From assembly GCA_003235715.1 (NCBI GenBank), contig QJVM01000054.1, positions 1-37,698 of the forward strand: DNA of 37,698 nucleotides, in the 5' to 3' direction. Position numbers and translations under genes: made by a program. The notes beneath the pieces are model-generated. The model searched no databases. It was not told the DNA's origin and saw only the letters and a list, made by a program, of their open reading frames with translations. Positions 24,804 through 33,003 of the stretch are shown one piece after another; position 1 is the stretch's first letter; the number at the start of each line of letters is the position of its first letter. The stretch comes from Nitrospirota bacterium (GTDB lineage Bacteria > Nitrospirota > Thermodesulfovibrionia > SZUA-242).

Positions 24804-25451
24804 TCAATGGGGCGGCATGGGGATCATTTCAGGAACCTGGTTGTCCGCAAAATCCACCTGTGCAAGAATGTCCGCGTCGGTTATGAAGAATGGTTTCAGA
24901 TAGATATAGACGTCCGTGTACCGCTCAAGCACTTCCTCCTCATTGAATACACTCTCAGGCAGAACGTACAAGGAGATGTGGAAACGGACATGCATATAGC
25001 CATACATGTTGTATTCGGTGTAGGGGATGTCCTCTCCAATGGTCGTCATCATGTGATACAAGTGCTGTCCCGGCTGAAGCTCGTATATCTGCTGGATATT
25101 CTGATCGTCCAGATCCCGGACGGGCACCTCTGTCCAGAACGTGCCCGTCTGCACATAAGTGGTTACCCGGGGATGAGTGGTATAGATCACTTCATCCGAA
25201 ACGTTGTCGACCTTGATTATGGCCTCGTAATCTTCCAGTACGGCGCCGCTGTTGGACGCATCGTGAATGTCCGGAAAGATCATAAAGAAAGCCAGTTCTT
25301 CGAGCTTTTCCTTCTTTTCCTGTACTGCCTTGAGAATGGCCGCCTGTTTATAACCCACGTAGTAGTCCGTCCCCGCGAGAACCGTTGCCACTGCGGCGAG
25401 AACGACCAACATCTTCTTACGCCGGTTCAGAAAGTCCAGTAGCCGTTTCAT
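24804..25451 (-). CDS. Membrane-anchored envelope protein of unknown family, paralogue 1
   Basis: The 215-residue protein has a positively charged N-terminus, one membrane helix (MLVVLAAVATVLAGTDYYVGY), a short coiled coil and a mostly beta periplasmic domain. It is related to 22316-22981 over its whole length, with shared HPRVTTYVQTG, FHISLYVLPESVFNEEEVLE and LKPFFITDADILA segments. The C-terminus ends in QVPEMIPMPPH, a Met/His-containing tail the other copy lacks. The family is unknown to me. It is 12 bases ahead of the YtkA-like gene and directly after an ABC ATPase, suggesting an adaptor to that transporter. Confidence 0.75.
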   Translation of the reverse strand: MKRLLDFLNRRKKMLVVLAAVATVLAGTDYYVGYKQAAILKAVQEKKEKLEELAFFMIFPDIHDASNSGAVLEDYEAIIKVDNVSDEVIYTTHPRVTTYVQTGTFWTEVPVRDLDDQNIQQIYELQPGQHLYHMMTTIGEDIPYTEYNMYGYMHVRFHISLYVLPESVFNEEEVLERYTDVYIYLKPFFITDADILAQVDFADNQVPEMIPMPPH

Positions 25452-25481
25452 TAGTCTTGAGTTGTGGTATCCCCACCCGCA

Positions 25482-26213
25482 TCAATTTGAAGGACACGGG
25501 CAGCAGTCTCCGTCCTCCACCTTTACCAAAGTACCGTCCTGCAGATGGAGGACACGGTCCGCAATCCCGGCCATTTCCAGATCATGCGTTGAAAAGACAA
25601 TGGTCAGTCCTTTTTCCCGGGTCAGGTTACGGAATGTTTGAATCACAAAAAGCCTGTTCTCGCGGTCAAGATTGGCGGTGGGTTCGTCGGCCAGGATAAC
25701 GAGAGGCCGGGTAATGAGGGCACGGGCAATCGCAACGCGCTGAATCTCACCCCCGCTTAACTGGTTCGGCATATGGTACAGGCGGTGTCCGAGACCCAGG
25801 GAGCGTATAATTTCGATCCCCTCTTCCTTCAGTTTGCCGTTACGGTCTGCGGGTTTGAAGAAGTTAAACGGCAGCAGCGTATTTTCCAGAACATTCAGCA
25901 TCCTGAGTGGCCGCGCGTCCTGAAAGATATAGCTGAACTTCTCGCGTCGGAACCTCACGAGGCGTTCCTCGGATAGCGTATCGATTCGCTCGCCCTGGAG
26001 ACATACATCGCCATGAGTTGGCCGGTCGAGCGATCCAATAATGTTGAGCAGCGTGGTCTTTCCCGATCCGCTTGGGCCGACCAGTGCCACGAGTTCGCCC
26101 GCGTTCATGGCCAGGGAAATGTTTTCGATCGCCGTAACCTCCCCTGAGGCCAACCGGAACACCTTGGCGACGTCCCGGAGTTCCAGCAGTGGTTTCTCCA
26201 TTGTTGCCTGCAT
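25482..26213 (-). CDS. ABC transporter ATPase of MacB/LolD type, with Cys-rich tail
   Basis: The protein has 243 residues from the ATG at 26213, preceded by GGAGG. It has Walker A GPSGSGKTT, Q-loop FQD, signature LSGGEIQRVAIARAL, Walker B LVILADEPT and the switch His in STHD, so it should hydrolyse ATP. It most likely drives the FtsX permeases encoded just upstream, whose stop codon lies two bases before its start. The last residues carry a CCPC motif, unusual for LolD-type ATPases and possibly metal-binding. Confidence 0.9.
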   Translation of the reverse strand: MQATMEKPLLELRDVAKVFRLASGEVTAIENISLAMNAGELVALVGPSGSGKTTLLNIIGSLDRPTHGDVCLQGERIDTLSEERLVRFRREKFSYIFQDARPLRMLNVLENTLLPFNFFKPADRNGKLKEEGIEIIRSLGLGHRLYHMPNQLSGGEIQRVAIARALITRPLVILADEPTANLDRENRLFVIQTFRNLTREKGLTIVFSTHDLEMAGIADRVLHLQDGTLVKVEDGDCCPCPSN

Positions 26214-26215
26214 GC

Positions 26216-27409
26216 CTATACCTCCCATTGAGAGCGGAAACTTTCCGTAATCTTGATACCCGAAAGCCTGTATGTCGGGTAATAGCTCGCCGACAGGCTG
26301 CATACCATGCCGATGGTCACAGCCCCGAGAAGATATGCGGGGTTCAATATGACGGAGGAACCCAGCTTAAGCAGAAACCGATCGAGTATCCAGGTACATC
26401 CCATCCCGACAAAGAACCCGAATGTGCCGGCCACAAATCCCACGAGAAGATATTCATAGATGAAGATGAGAAGGAGTTGTCTTCGTGAAGCGCCAACCGA
26501 TTTCAGAAGCCCGATTTCCCGAACCCGTGAGTAGAGCGCTGTGGTTACGATATTGAATATCGAAAAAACGCTGACAATGATCGTAGCCAACACAATGGCA
26601 AGCAGGAAGCGGAACGTCTTCTTCAACAACACGAACTTCAGGGTTGTAAACTGCTGCGGGGAAATTGCCTTGATATTGGGGATGCTCGTATTGAGCATCC
26701 CAATCACGCTCTTCATAAGGTCCGGATTGCGGTCGAGCCCCACGCTTTGAACATTGACAAGAGATACACGCCCGCCCAGGCTGAAAAGTTCCTGGGCCGT
26801 CTCCAGATCGACAAAGAGCATATGATCCTCGGATGAATTGTAGTTTTCCAACACCCCGGCGATACGAATCGACCGTCCGGCCACGGAGACCAGATCATCC
26901 GGTGACAGGCCGTTCACACGTGCGAAGGTACCACCCGCGACCGCCTCGTTACGGCCCGGATCGGCCCAGCGACCCACGGAGAGACTCCATGACGGGCGCG
27001 CGGTCCGTTCCGCGTCGAGGTTCAATCCCGCAACAAGCGCGGGGCTCGTCCGGCCATCCTTTACGATGTCTGTCGTTTCGTACAACCGCGGAGAGATCAC
27101 GAGTTTCTGTTCCTCCCCTTCCACGCGCGCAAGAATGGTTTGCTGAATCGCTTCAACCAGTTTCCCGTCGAGGGTTTCTCCGAGCACCACACCAACCTGG
27201 TCAATCCGTTCCTGTTTCACATTCTTAGGCTGTATGGACAGGGTAAAGCCAAACTTGGATGCCAGATTGGAAAGTGTGGAATCTGCATTGTCTAGCGTGA
27301 GCATGATCGTGCTCAAAATGGCAACCGGAATCAGCACGGCAATAAACAGGTACGCACTTCGACCCTGTCGCCGGGTTAGGTCTTTCAGGGCAATACGCAA
27401 AAGTTCCAT
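26216..27409 (-). CDS. FtsX-type ABC permease 1
   Basis: The 397-residue protein has one N-terminal membrane segment, a large periplasmic MacB-PCD-like domain (about 45-270) and three C-terminal membrane segments, the layout of FtsX/MacB/LolE permeases. The end KITESFRSQWEV is nearly the same as the end of permease 2 (KITETFRTQWET), so the two are close paralogues and may form a heterodimer like LolC/LolE. I chose the ATG at 27409, two bases after the stop of permease 2. Such transporters mechanically transmit force to periplasmic partners or lipoproteins and may not pump solutes. Confidence 0.9.
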   Translation of the reverse strand: MELLRIALKDLTRRQGRSAYLFIAVLIPVAILSTIMLTLDNADSTLSNLASKFGFTLSIQPKNVKQERIDQVGVVLGETLDGKLVEAIQQTILARVEGEEQKLVISPRLYETTDIVKDGRTSPALVAGLNLDAERTARPSWSLSVGRWADPGRNEAVAGGTFARVNGLSPDDLVSVAGRSIRIAGVLENYNSSEDHMLFVDLETAQELFSLGGRVSLVNVQSVGLDRNPDLMKSVIGMLNTSIPNIKAISPQQFTTLKFVLLKKTFRFLLAIVLATIIVSVFSIFNIVTTALYSRVREIGLLKSVGASRRQLLLIFIYEYLLVGFVAGTFGFFVGMGCTWILDRFLLKLGSSVILNPAYLLGAVTIGMVCSLSASYYPTYRLSGIKITESFRSQWEV

Positions 27410-27411
27410 AT

Positions 27412-28674
27412 TCAGGTCTCCCACTGAGTCCGGAAGGTTTCGGTGATCTTGATTCGCGTCAGTTTAAGCGCCGGAACAAATACCGCCAGTACGCTGCACA
27501 GTATTCCGAGGGCAAGGGCACGCCAGAGCAGATGGGAATCCACCCGTAGAATGGCTCCGATATCCAGAAATGCATTCAGTACAATGGCCATTCCGATACC
27601 GACAAGATACCCCACGGCCCCGGAGGTGAACCCGAGGGCAAAATGTTCGTACAGAAATATCCGGAGCACCTGGCACCGTGAGGCTCCGATGGCTTTGAGG
27701 AGGCCGATTTCCCGTGTGCGGGCGTAGAGAGAGCCGGTCACTACGTTGAAGATGGAAAGAACGGCGACAAAGATCGTGGCCGTGACGACTGCGAGCAGGA
27801 AGTTATATAGCATATTGAAGAATTCAAACTGCACACCCGCAATGTCCAGCTGGGATGTGGCCGTTATGCCGGTGATCGTCTTGTTCAGTTCCACCATAGC
27901 GTCTCCCACCGGGCAGTTCGGGCACATGGCCCGCACGCTTAGCAGGGAAACGTAGCCGGCCTTGTCAAACATTCGTTGAGCCGCCCTGATCGGAATAAAC
28001 AGCATGTAGTCGTCCGCTGAATTGGTTTCCTGCAGGACACCCATCACTTTGAAGGGGGTCCCGTTTACAGTCACCGTGTCGCCTGCGCCAATACCCCTCG
28101 CCTGCGACAGTACACCACCGATGAAGGCCTCATTTTCGCCGGCCTGGCGGATGCGTGTCGCGTCCGTCGGCCATTCTCCACTGGCCAGGTCCCACCAGAA
28201 ACGCACAAAATACTCCTTGTAGAAATCAACCCCGGTCACAATGACCGGGTTTCCATCCAGACTGGTCTTTCCATACAATCGGGGCGCCCAGGTTGGCGGT
28301 TCAATGTTGATCTCGCCGATTCCAGGGCGGGCCACAAGACCCCCCTTCCGCTCCCAGCCCGCCTTGATGGCCTTGTCGTAGCTTCGTTCGATTTCCGGAA
28401 TAATGTGTTCGGGTATGTATTTGCCAAACACGACTTCCGATGTCGTCAGGGTGTCCGATGTGATGTCATCCGCACTCCGTTCCGTAATGACCGGGCGAAC
28501 CGTCAACGTGTGTCCCGTTTTGGAAATCACCTCAAGAATCGTTGTGTTGGCAGAGGTGCTCACAATCGACAGTGACGTGAGCAAGGCCACGGCGATCACG
28601 ATGGCAAGCACCAGCATCAGGTTTTTCCGGGGTCGCCGGACCAGGTCCAGCAGGGACAGCACAAGAATTTTCAT
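27412..28674 (-). CDS. FtsX-type ABC permease 2 with periplasmic CxxC
   Basis: The 420-residue protein has the same four-helix FtsX layout as permease 1. Its periplasmic domain contains CPNC (about residues 251-254), a pair absent from permease 1 and suited to a disulfide or metal. The start at 28674 overlaps the stop of the ATPase gene (ATGA), giving coupled translation; the upstream GTG at 28683 is too close to the ribosome site. Its helices near the C-terminus (GAVGYLVGIGMAIVLNAFL) are typical. Role: part of an ABC machine, with substrate unknown. Confidence 0.9.
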   Translation of the reverse strand: MKILVLSLLDLVRRPRKNLMLVLAIVIAVALLTSLSIVSTSANTTILEVISKTGHTLTVRPVITERSADDITSDTLTTSEVVFGKYIPEHIIPEIERSYDKAIKAGWERKGGLVARPGIGEINIEPPTWAPRLYGKTSLDGNPVIVTGVDFYKEYFVRFWWDLASGEWPTDATRIRQAGENEAFIGGVLSQARGIGAGDTVTVNGTPFKVMGVLQETNSADDYMLFIPIRAAQRMFDKAGYVSLLSVRAMCPNCPVGDAMVELNKTITGITATSQLDIAGVQFEFFNMLYNFLLAVVTATIFVAVLSIFNVVTGSLYARTREIGLLKAIGASRCQVLRIFLYEHFALGFTSGAVGYLVGIGMAIVLNAFLDIGAILRVDSHLLWRALALGILCSVLAVFVPALKLTRIKITETFRTQWET

Positions 28675-29402
28675 CCGGTACACACCTCCCCCATCAGGGC
28701 CTGGACCGGGTCCTGTACGTCGGTCCGCACCTGTCCGTCCTTCATCACCACCACGGTATCGGCCTTGTCGATCCAGGACAGGCTGTGGCTGACCACGATG
28801 ATGGTCTTCCGGTACTCCGTGTTGATATGGCGGAATATATCGATCACTTCCTGTTCCGTCCGAATATCCAGTTCGCCGGTGGGTTCATCCGCCAGGAGAA
28901 TCTCCGGGTCGTTCACTAGAGCCCGCGCAATGGCCACGCGACGCTGTTCTCCCCCCGAAAGTTCCGAGGGATACGCGTTCACCTTATGGCTCATTTCCAG
29001 ATCAGAAAGCAGCGAGAGTGCCTTGTCCCTGAGGGCGGTTACGTCAATCGTCCCGTTCCGCCGGAAGATCACGGGCATCACGATGTTATTCAGCACGTCA
29101 AGAGTCGGAAGAAGACTGAACGACTGGAACACAAAACCGATCGTCCGGTTACGGAACGCCGACAATTCCCGATCCTTGAGTTTCCAGATATCCACGCCAT
29201 CGGTAACGACCGTTCCCTCTGTGGGACGCGTAAGCCCGCCAATCGTGCTGACCAGCGTCGTCTTCCCGGAGCCGGAATGCCCCACGAAGACCACGAAGCC
29301 TGAACGTTCGATGTCCAGGTCAATCCCTCGCAACGCATCCACCCGCTGGTTGGACAGCGTATAAATCTTTCTCAAGCCGCGTATCTTTATATAGGCATCC
29401 AT
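28671..29402 (-). CDS. ABC transporter ATPase of MacB/LolD type
   Basis: The 243-residue protein has Walker A GHSGSGKTT, Q-loop FQS, signature LSGGEQRRVAIARAL, Walker B ILLADEPT and switch SHS. It sits between permease 3 upstream (one base apart) and permease 2 downstream (overlap), so it may power both. It differs from the second ATPase in the operon, giving two distinct ATPases for three permeases. Confidence 0.93.
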   Translation of the reverse strand: MDAYIKIRGLRKIYTLSNQRVDALRGIDLDIERSGFVVFVGHSGSGKTTLVSTIGGLTRPTEGTVVTDGVDIWKLKDRELSAFRNRTIGFVFQSFSLLPTLDVLNNIVMPVIFRRNGTIDVTALRDKALSLLSDLEMSHKVNAYPSELSGGEQRRVAIARALVNDPEILLADEPTGELDIRTEQEVIDIFRHINTEYRKTIIVVSHSLSWIDKADTVVVMKDGQVRTDVQDPVQALMGEVCTG

Positions 29403-29403
29403 A

Positions 29404-30618
29404 TCACAGTCCCTGTTTCATGGTTTCGTGAGGATCAATGCGAACCGCAATCAGTGCCGGGTAGGTCGCGCCGCTGATGCCCATCACCAGAGCCATCAAT
29501 ACGGCTCCCCCGGCCATCACCCCGATAAAATCAAGCGGGGGAAGCATGAACGGGATGTTCAGAAGTTTCAGGTAAAACACAATGGAACGCTGAAACAGCT
29601 TCAGCAGCACCCCTCCCAGAAACATGCCTACCACTCCGCTGATCAGGCTGATCAGGGTGGATTCGTAAAGTATCAGCTTGAAGATGGACGTCTTCGTGGC
29701 GCCAATGGCCCGGATGATCCCGATTTCCCGTTTCCGTTCATTGACCACGGCCGAGAATATGGCGTTGATCATCAGAATGTTCGAGAGGATCAGGATCCCA
29801 ATCAGGGCAACTACTCCTGAAAAGACCGCCACAGTGGTCTGCCGCGCCGAGGTCTGGATATTGCCTGTCGTGACTACCTTAAGTTCCGGGTTATCGCGGA
29901 GAACCGAAAAGGTAATGAAGGGAATCTTGGCGCCCACGGACAGCTGAACGAGCCCACCGGAGATCTTGCCGTCAATTTCCTTCAGAGGTTGAACCGAGGG
30001 GTCCGTCTGGGAAATGCGGGACATTTCGTAGGCCTTGTTGACGTGAAAGAAGATGGCATTATCGTAGAGGCCGATACCCGTACGCTCGAGTCGGCCCCAT
30101 ACCTTCAGGGGCACGCCGTAAAACTTTACAGAGTCTCCTGTTTCCCACTGGGTCATGGCACCCACAACAGCCCCATCAGCAGGAAACGGTTCACTGGACT
30201 TCTTTTCTACCCATGGCATCACTGTGAAGTCGTCTTCCGGGTTGAATCCGATCAGGAAGGAGTTTCCCAGCACGCAACATTCTCCGGTCGCACTGGTCAT
30301 GAAGATCTGGCCGGACACCCGCTTGACCCCCTTCAACCGGCGGATCCGGTCAATCACACCTGCGTCCATATAGAATGCGGACGGTTCTCCGGTAAGCAGG
30401 GCGGATTTCAGGTTTACAAGTGATTCCTTGGGAATGACGAGAAGGTCGGCTCCAAGCTTCGATAACCCCTTGTCCAGGCTGTAGTGAATACCGGTAATCA
30501 GTATGGAGCTGGCAAAGAGCGCCCCGATAACAATGCTGACGCCGATCAGGATGATATAGAAGCGAAGCTGTTTTACCTGCAGATTCTGGTATGCCAGCTT
30601 GAACAGCGAAATGACCAT
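29404..30618 (-). CDS. FtsX-type ABC permease 3 with periplasmic Cys-Cys motif
   Basis: The 404-residue protein has an N-terminal membrane helix (IILIGVSIVIGALFASSIL), a periplasmic domain (about 45-265) and three C-terminal helices. It belongs to a different FtsX subgroup than permeases 1 and 2, ending DPHETMKQGL. The periplasmic domain holds the pair ECC (C114-C115) ahead of LIGFNPEDDFTVMPW, a Cys-Cys pattern I recall in related permeases. GGGGAGG precedes the ATG at 30618. It follows the Tat propeller gene after 182 bases that include a hairpin. Confidence 0.9.
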   Translation of the reverse strand: MVISLFKLAYQNLQVKQLRFYIILIGVSIVIGALFASSILITGIHYSLDKGLSKLGADLLVIPKESLVNLKSALLTGEPSAFYMDAGVIDRIRRLKGVKRVSGQIFMTSATGECCVLGNSFLIGFNPEDDFTVMPWVEKKSSEPFPADGAVVGAMTQWETGDSVKFYGVPLKVWGRLERTGIGLYDNAIFFHVNKAYEMSRISQTDPSVQPLKEIDGKISGGLVQLSVGAKIPFITFSVLRDNPELKVVTTGNIQTSARQTTVAVFSGVVALIGILILSNILMINAIFSAVVNERKREIGIIRAIGATKTSIFKLILYESTLISLISGVVGMFLGGVLLKLFQRSIVFYLKLLNIPFMLPPLDFIGVMAGGAVLMALVMGISGATYPALIAVRIDPHETMKQGL

Positions 30619-30721
30619 GTATGAATCCTCCCCGCCGATCGTCTATCAATCCTTCGCCAATCTTCCGCGTACCGGCCTTGAAACGTGTCTGCACCCGTCA
30701 TCCCGTCCGAATACGATGGGT

Positions 30722-30764
30722 GAAAAAGATTCCTTTTATGGAGGGAAGTCCCTCCATAAAAGGA
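30722..30764 (-). terminator. Perfect 15-bp hairpin between the Tat propeller gene and the ABC genes
   Basis: TCCTTTTATGGAGGG and CCCTCCATAAAAGGA pair perfectly with a four-base loop. On the minus strand the stem is followed by CTTTTTC. It lies 37 bases after the propeller stop and may end or reduce transcription into the ABC genes, so the propeller can be made in excess. Confidence 0.65.
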
Positions 30765-30800
30765 TGCCCAGAGGGCGTGACAGCCGGTACGATGCGAACA

Positions 30801-32345
30801 CTACGTCGTCGGACATCGTGATATGGCCAGTTCCTTCTTGTTCCTGGGCACAATAACCGAATCGTGATGACCCAAGGCACTTGGGAGATAGCCGTAAAAC
30901 TTGTCGTCGGCAACCCGGACCACATAGGTGCCGGTCTTGGTCTTTTGGTAGCCGCTGTAAACGCCGAACAGCCACTTTCCGTCGCCAGTTACTGCAATGG
31001 TATGCGTATCCGGTCCGATGACATGCTCATTGACGATCTTCCAGCTCTTGGTATCCACCACCGCTATGCTGTTATCTGTCGGGGGCGGCCACCACAGCGT
31101 CACGTACATCTTGCTTTCATCCGGTGTAAACGCCATATGGAACGGGTTGGGGTATGCGCCCCTCCACTTGGGGTCGCCCACGCCGGCGATCCGACGCCAG
31201 TTGGTGGGGTCAGACTGGTCGCTGCAGTCAAACACGGCCATCATATTCTCACGGCTATTGTTCATAAGAACGAAGTAATTGCCGCTGGGGCTATACCCCG
31301 CCTGATGGGCCGGAGTGGGAACGTTCTTGAACTTGGCCTGCCATTCGCCGTCACCCACCTTGGTCAGCGGCACCTGGAAGCCCTGCGCCCGGTGCTTGTC
31401 GGATCCGACACAAATGGCCCTGGGTTCCCACGTCCTCGTATCAAACACGACGCCGGCACCCAGCAGTCGGAGCGCAGCAATAGCGTAGTTCTCGTGACCC
31501 GGATCCCAACCCAGAGAATCCAGCGCCACTAGGTTTTTCAACCGGGGACCCGGTACTTTCCCCTGCTCGGCGAAGAGTTCTCCACCCGGCACGAGTTCCC
31601 AGTCAATCTTGGTCCCCTTGGTCCCTTTGAGATCAAAGGGTGCCTTCAGGTGCCGGATCGTCAACGTACCCCCATCGACCCACGCCCTGGAAAGCTCCAT
31701 GTTGTTGGGTTCCCAGTCGAACAGTACGGCCTTTTCCACACTGGACGGGTTGGTTCCCTTTCCGCGTCGGAAAATGCCCATGATGTCCTTCTGACCGTCA
31801 CAGACGCAGAACCGCTCATTGTCCGGGGCAACGGTGACATGCACGCCAAGACCGAGTCCTGTGGTTTCCGCCACATCCTCCTGGATCTCCATCTTGCTGC
31901 CGTCATACTTCACGCGCCAGATGTTGAATCCCTCGGCCGGTTGCTTGACGGGCGTCGTAACGCCATAGATGTAGAGGTTCTTTCCTCCCTGGGAATCCAC
32001 GATGTATTCGAATTCCTTGTAGGGGTCCGGTGATGCGAATGCCGCAAGGTGGTGCGGGATGGGTGTGGCGTTACCGCCGGATATGCCGAAATTGAGCCAT
32101 GCCAGGCATTCGCCCGTGGACATATCGTAGGCGCCAACCACGCCGGCAAATTTTCCGGGACATAGGTGAATGTACTTCCCAAACTGCTTGTACACATCCT
32201 GCAATGTCGGTTCACCAAACAATGCTGCCTCTGCCTCACGCCCCAGTTTTACCGGGGATCTGAGTCCAAGCCCGGACCCGACACCCGCCAACGCCGCGGC
32301 ACCGGCGGCACCCGCCTTTATGAGGCCTCTTCGGGTTACTTTCAT
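30801..32345 (-). CDS. Tat-exported multi-His beta-propeller, NosZ / thiocyanate-dehydrogenase-like putative copper enzyme
   Basis: The 514-residue protein starts at 32345 (AGGAGG upstream) with a twin-arginine signal TRRGLIK and a hydrophobic Ala-rich core, so it is exported folded. The rest is a seven-bladed-type propeller without the C-terminal CuA cupredoxin domain of nitrous oxide reductase. Blade-end histidines recur at H98-H99 (PHHLAAF), H169 (GVHVTVAP), H318, H347 (PAHQAGYSP), H403 (PFHMAFTP), H448 (DTHTIAV) and H493-H494 (GHHDSV), the pattern that lines the copper site in NosZ and thiocyanate dehydrogenase (TcDH). The lack of CuA favours a TcDH-like enzyme or a relative of unknown substrate. 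The neighbours fit copper assembly. Family likeness is by eye. Confidence 0.75.
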   Translation of the reverse strand: MKVTRRGLIKAGAAGAAALAGVGSGLGLRSPVKLGREAEAALFGEPTLQDVYKQFGKYIHLCPGKFAGVVGAYDMSTGECLAWLNFGISGGNATPIPHHLAAFASPDPYKEFEYIVDSQGGKNLYIYGVTTPVKQPAEGFNIWRVKYDGSKMEIQEDVAETTGLGLGVHVTVAPDNERFCVCDGQKDIMGIFRRGKGTNPSSVEKAVLFDWEPNNMELSRAWVDGGTLTIRHLKAPFDLKGTKGTKIDWELVPGGELFAEQGKVPGPRLKNLVALDSLGWDPGHENYAIAALRLLGAGVVFDTRTWEPRAICVGSDKHRAQGFQVPLTKVGDGEWQAKFKNVPTPAHQAGYSPSGNYFVLMNNSRENMMAVFDCSDQSDPTNWRRIAGVGDPKWRGAYPNPFHMAFTPDESKMYVTLWWPPPTDNSIAVVDTKSWKIVNEHVIGPDTHTIAVTGDGKWLFGVYSGYQKTKTGTYVVRVADDKFYGYLPSALGHHDSVIVPRNKKELAISRCPTT

Positions 32346-32502
32346 CCTCTTACCTCCTCTCGTTAGTCCGGGCAATGAACGTTGTCAAAGCCCGTCTTGC
32401 ATTCCGTCACGCACATCGGGTCCGGTCTTCGCCCTGCTTGCCTCCCCTTTCTTTGCGATTTGATTCTGTCCTTTGATGTGTCTGTTCTTTGATACGGAAA
32501 GG

Positions 32503-32518
32503 AGCAAGTTCTGGGCCC
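32503..32518 (-). promoter_or_regulatory. Sigma-54-type promoter of the propeller operon
   Basis: On the minus strand GGGCCC-N5-TTGCT has the -24 GG and the -12 GC ten bases apart, with the TTGCT box exact. Predicted start near 32492, about 147 bases before the ATG. Confidence 0.65.
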
Positions 32519-32579
32519 ATTCACAGCGGACTAAAAACCTTTGGAATTTATGAGATATTTCGTTCGCATCGGGCTCACA

Positions 32580-32618
32580 TTTTTCAGAGTGAAACAAGGC
32601 TTGTTTCACTCTGAAAAA
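32580..32618. promoter_or_regulatory. 39-bp palindrome, probable activator (UAS) site
   Basis: Two 19-base arms starting TTTTTCAGAGTGAAACAAG are perfect inverted repeats around one central G. The centre lies about 107 bp upstream of the predicted sigma-54 start, where NtrC-type activators bind. The T and A runs are on the wrong sides for a terminator. An AT-rich stretch lies between it and the promoter, as for DNA looping. Confidence 0.65.
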
Positions 32619-32860
32619 CATGCGGCGCAGAATGGGGTTAGAGGGCAGGTCTTCTACGGGCCGGCATGAACCTGTGCGGCGCCGGAGAAAATCGGGTAGG
32701 CCTCAGTCTTGGCGGGGCACAAGTCAGCGCGAAAGAAGGCCTTTCAGGTTGTGGGAGACGTATCCATGCCCAGGACGAGCGGAGCGTCAAGATGCATGGC
32801 CGAAATGGGTTCTTGCGTGGGTGTCAGGGCGGGTCTCAAAGCCAGAACCGTGCTTTAAAC
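32619..32860. other. Gap without a gene
   Basis: No supported coding frame; the plus-strand track ORFs are unsupported. It leads into the tRNA-Thr-like remnant. Confidence 0.5.
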
Positions 32861-32893
32861 CCAGGTTCGCTTCGAATCCGTTTCCCGACTCCA
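32861..32893 (+). repeat. Degenerate tRNA-Thr 3' end, copy 3
   Basis: ttcgaatccg, then a diverged acceptor strand and ctcca match the T-arm to CCA part of tRNA-Thr(CGU). The following aagatcaaggac and terminator-like hairpin also match the tRNA flank, so homology extends past the tRNA. Confidence 0.6.
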
Positions 32894-32900
32894 CAAGATC

Positions 32901-32927
32901 AAGGACCTACGGGATACCCAGGTCCTT
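32901..32927 (+). terminator. Diverged terminator copy after remnant 3
   Basis: AAGGACCT/AGGTCCTT with an 11-base loop, followed by GTTCT. It is a weakened copy of the tRNA-Thr terminator. Confidence 0.45.
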
Positions 32928-33003
32928 GTTCTACCCGGCATATTTCTCTGACATGCCTCTGAAATACTGACGTCCGCCCATATTTCGAGGGGACCGTTCA
33001 TAA

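Noticed and set aside
30801-32345. Propeller protein as a true nitrous oxide reductase
   Set aside because: The C-terminal CuA cupredoxin domain of NosZ is absent, and NosD, NosF, NosY and NosL are not in the window.
32580-32618. Palindrome as a transcription terminator
   Set aside because: The T run lies 5' and the A run 3' of the stem on both strands, so no U tract follows the hairpin; an activator site fits better.
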